In this document: one piece after another, positions 9,301 to 16,999 of the stretch | Layout of the letters: the number at the start of each line of letters is the position of its first letter | Position numbering within the stretch: the first letter of the stretch is position 1 | Notes under the pieces: model-generated | Database searches by the model: none | The model's input: only the letters and a program-made list of their open reading frames with translations | What the model was told of the DNA's origin: nothing | Made by a program: the position numbers and the translations under genes | Source of the DNA: Salinivirgaceae bacterium | GTDB lineage: Bacteria > Bacteroidota > Bacteroidia > Bacteroidales > SZUA-534 | DNA length: 33,127 bases | Reading direction: 5' to 3' | Assembly: GCA_027858735.1 (NCBI GenBank) | Contig: JAQICC010000386.1 | Span: forward strand, 1 to 33,127

Positions 9301-9334
9301 GTAAATTTTTATATTAAAAAATACAATCATAATT

Positions 9335-11665
9335 ATGCAATTATCGCAGTTAACGCAAGTAGAGCAATGCTTTTTCGACCGTTCTAGCCTAAACGGGTAT
9401 ACAACAAATATACCTTATGTTATTGTTCCAAATTTTCCAAACCTTGGACTATTAACCGCCTTACGGTTTTTAGAATGGGTTGCCGAAAATCAGAACGGAG
9501 TGATTAGTCTGCCCACAGGAAAAACGCCTGAGCATTTTATTAAATGGACCCAATATTTTTTGAACAATTGGAATAAGCAAAAGGCTCAGGAATTAATGAA
9601 TGAAAATGGGTTATATTTAAATAAAAAGCCAGATTTAAGCAGCTTACATTTTGTTCAAATCGATGAGTTTTATCCCATTAATCCCGAACAACACAACAGT
9701 TTTTATTCCTACGTTAGCGAATATTACATAAACGGTTTTGGCTTAAATCCAAAAAATGCCTTATTAATTAACTGCAATAGCATTGAACTAGCTAACGGAT
9801 TACATTTTTCAAATGTTTTTCCCAATAATATAATTGACTTAACGCTGCGCAACCGTGAACCAATCAATGAATTTGAGGCCATTCAAAAACAAAGCATCTT
9901 TTATATAGATAATTGGTGTACCCGTTACGAAGAAAAAATTCGTGAAAAAGGCGGCATTGGTTTCTTTTTAGGAGGTATTGGTCCTGACGGACATATTGCC
10001 TTTAACACCCGGGGTAGCGACCACAATTCAACTACTCGACTAACAGCAACAAATTTTGAAACTCAGGCCGCATCGGCTGGCGATTTAGGCGGTATTGAAG
10101 TTTCGAGAACCCGATTGGTTATAACCATAGGTTTAGATACTATTACTTATAACCCAGAAGGCGTATCCATTATATTTGCTGCAGGTGAGGCAAAAGCTTC
10201 CATTGTTAAACAGGCACTTGAACAAAAACCAAATAACCTGTTTCCGGCCACAGTATTACACCGACAAAAAAATGCACGCTTTTACATTACCGAAGGTGCA
10301 GCCATTGATTTAAATGATAGTATTGACCTTTATTACAAAAGCGGCGATTGGACTTTTGAAAAAACCACAAAAGCCATTTACGATTTATGCCAGCGCATTG
10401 ACAAATATGCACATAAACTGAAACTTAGTGATTTAAAAAATGATGTCTATTGCGCATTGATTCCAAACCTAAGTTTGGCAAGAGTGAACGAAGTTATTGA
10501 AGACACCAAACAAAAAATAAATTTGGGTTTACGCAAAGAAATAAATCAAACTTATTTGCATACCGGACCCCACCACGACGACATTCAACTGGGTATTTTC
10601 CCAAATATAGTAAATCATTTGCGCGAGGCTTCAAACGAATTCCATTTTGCGATATTAACTTCAGGTTTTACGGCAGTTACCAACCATATGATGAAATTTT
10701 TGTTGGATTCGCTACTTGAATTCATCAACGACGAAAAAATTCAAATGCTGAACCACCCCGACTTCTTTGAAAATGGATATAAATATAAATGGGATAAAGA
10801 TGTTGCCCATTATTTAAACAAAGTTGCAGCCAAAGATGAGCCCGGAAAATTACGCGGTGTTTGCCATAGAATTACCCGTGCACTGGTAAAAATTCATCAA
10901 ATAAAATCAATTGCCGATTTAAATATCCAAATACGTAATAACGTTGACTTAATTAATGCTAGTTACGATGGCGAAAAAAATCCACTACATATTCAAACCC
11001 TAAAAGGAATGCTTCGAGAGTTTGAAGAGGAACTGGTATGGGCTCATTATGGTGTACAGGTAAAAAACATTGAGCACCTGCGTTTAGGCTTTTATACCGG
11101 CGATATTTTTACGCAGCAGCCTGAACGCAAACGCGATGTTGAACCCATTTTAGAAATGCTTAGGCGCCTAAAACCAACAGTAGTTAGTTTAGCTCTCGAT
11201 CCAGAAGGTTCGGGACCCGACACGCACTACAAAGTTTTGCAAGCAACCGCTGAAGCTTTGCGTCAATTCAGCAAAGAAACCGACTTATCGGAAATGCGCA
11301 TTATTGGCTACAGAAACGTTTGGTTTAAATTTCAGCCTTACGATTCCAATGTATTTAGCCCCATTTCATTAAATTCAATGGCAGTGCTTAACCGCTCGTT
11401 TAAAGATTGTTATATTAGCCAAGTAAATGCATCGTTCCCAAGCTATGATTACGACGGCCCCTTTAGCGACTTGTCGCAAAAAGTTTGGGTCGAGCAATTT
11501 AAACGCGTACAATTAATTTTGGGTAAAGATTTCTTTTATGAACACGAAAGCCCAAAAATGCGTGCAACCCACGGTATGATTTTCCATAAAGAAATGAAAC
11601 TGGACGAGTTTTTAAGCCATGCCCGAGCATTAGAAGAAAGCATGGAAGGTTCAATTGAAATATAA
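9335..11665 (+). CDS. nagB: NagB-like glucosamine-6-phosphate deaminase fused to a PIG-L/LmbE-type deacetylase domain
   Basis: A 776-residue cytoplasmic two-domain protein. Residues about 20-340 are NagB-like. Asp110 in QIDEFYP and Asp218-His220 in GGIGPDGHIAFN correspond to E. coli Asp72 and Asp141-His143. The position of E. coli Glu148 is Thr225 here. Residues about 400-760 resemble the PIG-L/LmbE zinc deacetylases. His413-His414-Asp415-Asp416 matches the HPDD metal motif, and His631 in GPDTHYKVL is a likely third ligand. Similar long NagB-like proteins are common in Bacteroidota. A plain NagB of about 260 residues would turn glucosamine-6-P into fructose-6-P and ammonia. With no nagA in the window, the second domain may remove the acetyl group of GlcNAc-6-P first (inference). 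The start is the first Met of the open frame, and an MFS gene follows 125 bases on. Confidence 0.85.
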   Translation: MQLSQLTQVEQCFFDRSSLNGYTTNIPYVIVPNFPNLGLLTALRFLEWVAENQNGVISLPTGKTPEHFIKWTQYFLNNWNKQKAQELMNENGLYLNKKPDLSSLHFVQIDEFYPINPEQHNSFYSYVSEYYINGFGLNPKNALLINCNSIELANGLHFSNVFPNNIIDLTLRNREPINEFEAIQKQSIFYIDNWCTRYEEKIREKGGIGFFLGGIGPDGHIAFNTRGSDHNSTTRLTATNFETQAASAGDLGGIEVSRTRLVITIGLDTITYNPEGVSIIFAAGEAKASIVKQALEQKPNNLFPATVLHRQKNARFYITEGAAIDLNDSIDLYYKSGDWTFEKTTKAIYDLCQRIDKYAHKLKLSDLKNDVYCALIPNLSLARVNEVIEDTKQKINLGLRKEINQTYLHTGPHHDDIQLGIFPNIVNHLREASNEFHFAILTSGFTAVTNHMMKFLLDSLLEFINDEKIQMLNHPDFFENGYKYKWDKDVAHYLNKVAAKDEPGKLRGVCHRITRALVKIHQIKSIADLNIQIRNNVDLINASYDGEKNPLHIQTLKGMLREFEEELVWAHYGVQVKNIEHLRLGFYTGDIFTQQPERKRDVEPILEMLRRLKPTVVSLALDPEGSGPDTHYKVLQATAEALRQFSKETDLSEMRIIGYRNVWFKFQPYDSNVFSPISLNSMAVLNRSFKDCYISQVNASFPSYDYDGPFSDLSQKVWVEQFKRVQLILGKDFFYEHESPKMRATHGMIFHKEMKLDEFLSHARALEESMEGSIEI

Positions 11666-11790
11666 GAAATATAGAAATTAAATTGTCTGCAATAAAACGG
11701 AGTTTGCAATATCGCTGATGGCAATGGCAATTTTTAAAGCACTCGTTTGAAAAATAAATAATTATAAAACAAAAATTAAACCCAGGTAAA

Positions 11791-13026
11791 ATGAATACAT
11801 CTAAACAAAAAACACTGCTAGTTCCACTAATATTAGTCGGTATTATGTTCTTCGTTATTGGTTTCGGAGTTGGAATTAGTGGATTTTTAATACCCGCATT
11901 ACGCGATGCTTTTGATTTAACTACCATGCAGTCGTACTTGGTAACCGTAGCAATATTCTCAGCTTTTGTAGTGTTTGGAGGCCCCGCTGGGTGGCTCATT
12001 AAAAAACTGGGTTACCGCATTACCATGATGCTTTCATTCATCGTTATGGCTATGGGTATGTTACTCTTTGTTCCATCGGCAAGTGTCGAAAGTTTCCCCC
12101 TATTTTTAGTAGCCCTGTTTGTTGGCGGTATTGGTAATACCTTGTTACAAGCATCGGTTAATCCGTATGTTACCATTATTGGGCCAACCGATAGTGCGGC
12201 CATGCGAATGAGCCTTATGGGAATTATGAATAAACTGGCTTGGTGGATAGCGCCTTTGTTTTTAGGTTTGTTTATTGATATTTCGAATGTTGAGTTAACC
12301 GATATTGCTTTACCTTTTTACATCGTTACCGGTATTTTAGTTAGCTTAGGTATAATTACCTATTTTATGCCTTTACCCGAAGTTTTGGCCGAAGGCGAAG
12401 ACGAATCGGAAGCATCGGCTTCGAGCTATGCGGCAACAAAAACCAGCATTTTACAATTTCCACATTTACTATTAGGCGTTGTGGCTCTTTTTATTTATGT
12501 AGGTATTGAAACCCTGCCTATGGTTTCTGTTATTGATTTTGCAAAAGCTACTTTCCCCGATGCTACAAATTTAGATGGTTTTGCAAAATATGTAACCATT
12601 GGTTTGGTTGTTGGATATGTGTTTGGCGTTTTTGCAATTCCTAAATACATTTCACAAACCAAAGCCTTAATCATGTTTTCAGTTATAGGCATAGCCTCAT
12701 CGTTGCTATTAATTCTGGCTCCGGCACATTTAGCATTTTATGCCATTGTACTTATTAGTTTTGCAAATTCGCTTATGTGGCCAGCTATTTGGCCTTTAGC
12801 AATTTCCGACTTAGGTAAATTCACAAAAACCGGTTCGTCGCTATTGGTTATGGCTATAGTAGGTGGTGCCGTAATTCCACTTATTTATGGCTATTTGGTG
12901 GATAGCATTCAGGGAACAGCCGAACGCGCATCAGTAGCGCATTTTCAGTCGGCTTATTGGATACTGGTGCCCTGTTACTTATTTATATTATATTTTGCCA
13001 TGCATGGTCACAAAATAAGAAAATAA
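11791..13026 (+). CDS. Sugar MFS transporter, probably for GlcNAc
   Basis: A 411-residue inner membrane protein with about twelve hydrophobic segments and a central cytoplasmic loop rich in Glu and Ser (about residues 197-215). GPAGWLIKKLGYR after the second helix is the usual MFS motif-A position. The sequence has the look of the FucP/NagP sugar:proton symporter group. With a kinase and a deaminase next to it, its likely role is to bring free GlcNAc released in the periplasm into the cytoplasm. AGG six bases before the start codon is a modest ribosome-binding site. Substrate is inferred from context only; glucose or another hexose cannot be excluded. Confidence 0.87.
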   Translation: MNTSKQKTLLVPLILVGIMFFVIGFGVGISGFLIPALRDAFDLTTMQSYLVTVAIFSAFVVFGGPAGWLIKKLGYRITMMLSFIVMAMGMLLFVPSASVESFPLFLVALFVGGIGNTLLQASVNPYVTIIGPTDSAAMRMSLMGIMNKLAWWIAPLFLGLFIDISNVELTDIALPFYIVTGILVSLGIITYFMPLPEVLAEGEDESEASASSYAATKTSILQFPHLLLGVVALFIYVGIETLPMVSVIDFAKATFPDATNLDGFAKYVTIGLVVGYVFGVFAIPKYISQTKALIMFSVIGIASSLLLILAPAHLAFYAIVLISFANSLMWPAIWPLAISDLGKFTKTGSSLLVMAIVGGAVIPLIYGYLVDSIQGTAERASVAHFQSAYWILVPCYLFILYFAMHGHKIRK

Positions 13027-13039
13027 AACATTATAAATA

Positions 13040-13087
13040 CCTAAACTACAACCAATTATGAATATGTATATTTATTTTTAGTTTAGG
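13040..13087. repeat. Inverted repeat CCTAAACTA / TAGTTTAGG between MFS and kinase genes
   Basis: CCTAAACTA (13040-13048) is the perfect reverse complement of TAGTTTAGG (13079-13087), with a 30-base AT-rich spacer. It sits just before the kinase start at 13105. It could be an operator, an mRNA stem that tunes expression, or chance; there is no T tract to suggest termination. Confidence 0.35.
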
Positions 13088-13104
13088 CATAACACAAACA
13101 AATT

Positions 13105-13956
13105 ATGACAAAGAAAACGTATGTAGGCGTTGATATAGGCGGAACATCTATTGTGGCAGGACTAATGGTAGACAGAAAAATTGAAAAAACCTGTAACATA
13201 CCAACAATGGGCATCCAGCCACTCGATATTATTTTAAAACAATTGTTCAATGCAATTGATGAGGTAATTAACAAAGACGTTGCCGGTATTGGAGTTGGCT
13301 GTCCGGGATTTATTGATGCCGATGCTGGAAAAATAGTAAACATAAATAACATTCCGGCTTTTAAGGGAATTAACCTTAAAAAATTGATAAGCGATAAATA
13401 TAATTTACCCGTATTTATAAATAACGATGCCAACTGTTTTGTTTTAGGTGAAACTTATTTTGGAGCTGCCAAAGCATATAAACATGTACTTGGAATAACA
13501 CTGGGCACGGGTTTAGGCGGTGGTGTGGTAATCAATAAAAAAGTATATGCCGGCTTACATGGCGCTGCCGGCGAAATTGGTTGTATTCCTTTTCGCAACG
13601 GTATTATTGAAGACTTTTGCAGTAGCAAATTCTTTTCCGATAATTATTCGGCAACGGGTTACGAATTATATAATCGTGCCGAAACGGGCGACCCCGACGC
13701 CTTAACAGCTTTTGCTGAAATGGGTAGAAACCTGGGTTGGCTTTTAAATAATGTAATGTACGTTTTGGCTCCTGAAATTATTGTAATTGGTGGCTCAATT
13801 GCTGGCGCTTTTAAATACATAGAACCCGGCATAAAAGCCGAATTATCAAAATTTTTATTTGAAGATATTCGAAACAACATCGTAATTAAACCAGCTGAAA
13901 TTGAAAACGCCGGATTAATGGGTGCTGCGGCTTTATGTATGTCGGAATTGGAATAA
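13105..13956 (+). CDS. ROK-family sugar kinase (probable GlcNAc kinase), non-zinc subtype
   Basis: A 283-residue cytoplasmic kinase. The phosphate-binding motif DIGGT (Asp10-Thr14) and the catalytic base in INNDANC (Asp108) are both present, as are the glycine-rich LGTGLGGG and the late GGSIAG. Unlike the two upstream ROK regulators it has no DNA-binding domain. The usual ROK zinc site is absent: the His of GEIGH is Cys160 (GEIGCIP) and the CxCGxxGC block is replaced by EDFCSSKFF (Cys172). I recall this as a known subgroup in Bacteroidota. It would phosphorylate GlcNAc at C6 to feed the NagB-like enzyme, although glucose or glucosamine are possible. The GH20 gene starts 18 bases downstream, so the two are cotranscribed. 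Confidence 0.9.
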   Translation: MTKKTYVGVDIGGTSIVAGLMVDRKIEKTCNIPTMGIQPLDIILKQLFNAIDEVINKDVAGIGVGCPGFIDADAGKIVNINNIPAFKGINLKKLISDKYNLPVFINNDANCFVLGETYFGAAKAYKHVLGITLGTGLGGGVVINKKVYAGLHGAAGEIGCIPFRNGIIEDFCSSKFFSDNYSATGYELYNRAETGDPDALTAFAEMGRNLGWLLNNVMYVLAPEIIVIGGSIAGAFKYIEPGIKAELSKFLFEDIRNNIVIKPAEIENAGLMGAAALCMSELE

Positions 13957-13974
13957 ACCTTAATTAGAATAGAA

Positions 13975-16512
13975 ATGACTCGTATACTATTAATTATTAC
14001 CGTTGTCCTTTTTTTATGGTCGTGTAACAGCAATAAGTCAGACATCAACGCACTGGACGTGCATTGGGAATTGGTAAAAAACCAAGCAACTGCACTAGGC
14101 GAATCCGAATGGAAATTAACTTTAAATAATAATAGCGGAAGTGATTTTCCAGCAACAGGTTGGGCCCTCTATTTTAATCATATTCATAATTTCAGAACTG
14201 ATTCTGCAAGCAATTTTAGTATACATCATGCCAATGGCGATTTACGAGTTATAAAACCCCAGCCATCCTTTAAAGGTATTGCTAAAGGTGAAAATGTTAG
14301 CTTTTCAGTATTCTCAACCGGTTCGGTTATTAATATTACCGACAGACCCATTGGCTTTTACTTGGTGTATAACAACAATACCAACAAGGGCATTCCTTGC
14401 GAATTAACTTGCGAACCTTTGCCATTAAACGGATTAAAACGAGCAGGGTATGACAACTTACCTGTTGAAACCCCCGAACGAATTTATCAATCGAATGCTT
14501 TATTAAGCGATTTACCAGAGGCCACTTTATGCCCAATTTTACCAACTCCGGTCGCTTATAAAACCAGCCAAGGAAAATTGCTTTTGCAAAAACAAATAGC
14601 CATAAAATTCAGCCATGAACTAACCGCCGAAGCGTCGTTTTTAAAGCAAAAACTGGAAAATATGTTTGCCGGTGAAATTGTTTTTAATTCGGCCAACAAG
14701 CCAAACATTACGTTGGTTTTAGATGCAAACATTTCAAACACCGAAGGTTATAAATTAAGTGTTACCTCTAAAGGGGCCGAAATAAAGGCTCCGGGTACAG
14801 CAGGTATGTTTTATGGTATTCAAAGTTTTATAACAATTATTCCGTTACAAGCTTGGGAAACCGAACAAGAAACCATTGAAATACCTTGTGTTACAATTAC
14901 CGACGCACCCCGTTTCGAATACCGCGGTTTGTTTTTAGACGTGGCCCGAAACTTTCATTCAAAACAACAAGTATGCAAATTGCTCGATGTTATGGCTTTT
15001 TATAAGCTAAATAAATTCCATTTCCATATTTGCGACGATGAAGGTTGGCGAGTTGAAATTAACGGACTGCCCGAACTTACCAATTATGGAAGTAAACGGG
15101 GTCATTCCCAAAATGAAGCTTCATGTTTACAACCCTCATTTGGTAGCGGCCCAATTGCAGAAGCAGAAGTTTCAAGTGGTTGTGGTTATTATACACGCGC
15201 CGATTTTATTGAAATTATAAAATACGCAAAGGCGCGTCACATTGAAATTATTCCTGAAATTGATATGCCCGGACATGCACGCGCCGCCATTCGTTCCATG
15301 CAATACCGTTATAAAAATTACATGGCAAAAGGCGATAGTACAAAAGCCGTTGAATATTTACTTAGCGAATGTAACGACAAGTCAAATTACCGCTCAGTTC
15401 AGGGCTGGAACGACAATGTTATTAACGTTGGAATGGAATCGACTTATACATTTTTAACCAAAGTTAGCGATGAAATTTTAGCCATGTTCACCGAAGCCCA
15501 GGCTCCTTTAAAATGCATACATACTGGTGGCGACGAAGTACCGCAAGGTGTTTGGGAAAAATCGCCTATTTGCAACACTTTGGTAAGCGAAAATAAAAAG
15601 CTTAACTCAACCGCCGATTTATCGCACTATTTTATAGACAGGTTTTCAACCATTTTGGCCAAGCGAAATATTATTGCTGCCGGGTGGGAAGAAATTGCGC
15701 TGCAGGGACATGCAAACAAAAACCCAAATCCCAATTTTATCGACAAAAATTTGCGCCCTTATGTTTGGAACAATATGTGGAATTCGGGCAACGAAGATAT
15801 TGGCTATAAGTTGGCAAATGCTGGTTACAAAACCGTACTGGCACATGTTACTAATTTATATTTCGATTTAGCTTGTTATAAACATCCGCAAGAGCGTGGT
15901 TATTATTGGGGAAGTTTTGTTGACACCCGCCAGCCCTGGGAGTATACCCCAATGGACATTTCAAAATGTGCAAACATTGACCATTTTGGAAACACCATTG
16001 ATAGTGATGCACTGCGCCAAAAAATGGTAAAATTAAATGCAATTGGAGCTAAAAATATTTTAGGCCTTCAAGGTTTATTGTGGAGCGAAAATAGTATTTC
16101 GCCCGAAATAAACGATGCACAAATTATTATGAAACTTATTGCTTTAGCCGAGCGTGCCTGGGCCAATCAACCGCAGTGGGCCAAGCTTACAAAAAGCACA
16201 GAACAGAATAAATTAAAAGCCGACGATTGGAATAATTTTGTAAACCGCGTAGGTAAATTTCAATTACCCATTTTAGAACAGTGGAATACCAAATTACATT
16301 ATCGGGTTCCAACACCGGGTGCACAAATTACCGATGGTAAACTTTTTGCAAATATTTTGTATCCTAAATTAAGCATTCGTTATACTACTGACAATAGTGA
16401 ACCTACCATAAAATCTAATTTATATACCAAACCGGTTTCGGTTAGTGGTAAAGTGAATTTAAAGGCCTTTTCAAACAACAGAAATTCAAGCTATATGGTA
16501 AGTGTGCAATAA
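13975..16512 (+). CDS. GH20 beta-N-acetylhexosaminidase lipoprotein
   Basis: An 845-residue exo-acting glycosidase that removes terminal GlcNAc (or GalNAc) from oligosaccharides. The signal peptide ends in a lipobox with Cys17 (LFLWSC). The residues after it (NSNKSD) are not acidic, which favours a periplasmic-facing anchor. It has an N-terminal CHB_HEX-type domain (about 30-160), a GH20b domain (about 175-310), and the catalytic barrel beginning at RFEYRGLFLDVARNFH. The catalytic pair is Asp520-Glu521 in HTGGDEVP. A C-terminal chitobiase-type domain (about 765-840) ends with STRYTTDNSEPT-like spacing, actually read as SIRYTTDNSEPTIKS. This is the only glycosidase in the window, with no GH18 chitinase nearby, so short chito-oligosaccharides or trimmed glycans are likelier substrates than polymeric chitin. 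Confidence 0.96.
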   Translation: MTRILLIITVVLFLWSCNSNKSDINALDVHWELVKNQATALGESEWKLTLNNNSGSDFPATGWALYFNHIHNFRTDSASNFSIHHANGDLRVIKPQPSFKGIAKGENVSFSVFSTGSVINITDRPIGFYLVYNNNTNKGIPCELTCEPLPLNGLKRAGYDNLPVETPERIYQSNALLSDLPEATLCPILPTPVAYKTSQGKLLLQKQIAIKFSHELTAEASFLKQKLENMFAGEIVFNSANKPNITLVLDANISNTEGYKLSVTSKGAEIKAPGTAGMFYGIQSFITIIPLQAWETEQETIEIPCVTITDAPRFEYRGLFLDVARNFHSKQQVCKLLDVMAFYKLNKFHFHICDDEGWRVEINGLPELTNYGSKRGHSQNEASCLQPSFGSGPIAEAEVSSGCGYYTRADFIEIIKYAKARHIEIIPEIDMPGHARAAIRSMQYRYKNYMAKGDSTKAVEYLLSECNDKSNYRSVQGWNDNVINVGMESTYTFLTKVSDEILAMFTEAQAPLKCIHTGGDEVPQGVWEKSPICNTLVSENKKLNSTADLSHYFIDRFSTILAKRNIIAAGWEEIALQGHANKNPNPNFIDKNLRPYVWNNMWNSGNEDIGYKLANAGYKTVLAHVTNLYFDLACYKHPQERGYYWGSFVDTRQPWEYTPMDISKCANIDHFGNTIDSDALRQKMVKLNAIGAKNILGLQGLLWSENSISPEINDAQIIMKLIALAERAWANQPQWAKLTKSTEQNKLKADDWNNFVNRVGKFQLPILEQWNTKLHYRVPTPGAQITDGKLFANILYPKLSIRYTTDNSEPTIKSNLYTKPVSVSGKVNLKAFSNNRNSSYMVSVQ

Positions 16513-16564
16513 ATGTATTTTTCATATATAGTTGTTTAATACTTGTTTGCGTATTAAATGTTTT

Positions 16565-16597
16565 TAGCCTACACCGCCCAGTGTAGGCTATTTTTTT
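16565..16597 (+). terminator. Strong rho-independent terminator of the sugar-utilisation locus
   Basis: TAGCCTACAC (16565-16574) pairs perfectly with GTGTAGGCTA (16581-16590) around a six-base loop and is followed by seven Ts (16591-16597). It also has Ts on the left, so it could work on both strands. Confidence 0.9.
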
Positions 16598-16655
16598 GTA
16601 GTTGTAATAAAGTGTTTCTAATACAAATTATCATTTTATGAAGAAGCTCTTAAGA

Positions 16656-16749
16656 AAGCTAAGTTTTAAGTTAAACCGGAATTAGGGATTAGAAACGTAG
16701 TTTTCTTATGGCAAGCTCCGGTTAATCCCGATTTTGAGCAACTTAGCTT
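16656..16749. repeat. Structured inverted-repeat region of unknown role
   Basis: Outer arms AAGCTAAGTT (16656-16665) and AACTTAGCTT (16740-16749) are perfect reverse complements. Inside, ACCGGA (16675-16680) matches TCCGGT (16717-16722) and GGGATTA (16685-16691) matches TAATCCC (16723-16729). The inner pairs cannot both nest with each other, so they are alternatives or a pseudoknot. No open reading frame runs through it. It may be a small RNA, a remnant of a mobile element, or a recombination site. Confidence 0.4.
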
Positions 16750-16987
16750 TTTAACCGAGATGGATTACATCAACCAATCGTAAATGATTGAATAAAAGCT
16801 TAGTTGATCTAAATCGATTCTTCTAACGAAGAATTCGGGTTAAAGGACATTGAGGAATAAAATTAGATTTGCCATATTTTAAAAAGCAACACTTATATGT
16901 TGCTGCAAATAACCGCTTGTCAGTTTTTGCTTCTTTTGGAAGGCTAAACACTAAAGTATAACATTCTATCTTTGATTAAGAATTTTA

Positions 16988-16995
16988 TAACTTTG
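16988..16995 (+). promoter_or_regulatory. -7-like element TAACTTTG just before the HMA-AraC start codon
   Basis: TAACTTTG matches TAnnTTTG and ends four bases before the ATG at 17000. If used, transcription would begin at or next to the start codon and give a leaderless mRNA. No TTTG lies 19-21 bases upstream; the nearest (16971-16974) is only 13 bases away. Confidence 0.35.
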
Positions 16996-16999
16996 TGCC

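Larger units (their letters stand above)
16513..16999. other. Intergenic stretch between sugar locus and metal cluster
   Basis: About 490 bases without a gene. It contains the terminator of the sugar locus (16565-16597), an inverted-repeat region (16656-16749) and a -7-like element directly before the HMA-AraC gene. No tRNA or other known RNA gene was recognised. Confidence 0.6.

Noticed and set aside
9335-11665. C-terminal half as a NagA-type (amidohydrolase) deacetylase
   Set aside because: There is no amidohydrolase HxH barrel motif; the visible metal motif is HHDD of the PIG-L/LmbE type.
11499-11999. 166-codon minus-strand frame across the nagB-like/MFS gap
   Set aside because: It overlaps two well-supported genes on the other strand, its composition is not protein-like, and it shows no recognisable motif.
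13105-13956. Third ROK gene as another repressor
   Set aside because: It has no DNA-binding domain and keeps the kinase DIGGT loop, so it is called a kinase.
13083-14048. Minus-strand frames over the ROK kinase and GH20 start
   Set aside because: They mirror conserved coding sequence and show no independent motif.
15038-15457. Plus-strand frames in the second reading frame of the GH20 gene
   Set aside because: They lie inside the catalytic domain of GH20, which is intact in its own frame, so they are shadows.
16513-16999. tRNA or integration site at the border of sugar locus and metal cluster
   Set aside because: No cloverleaf or tRNA-end sequence and no integrase gene were seen, and no direct repeats bracketing the metal cluster were noticed.
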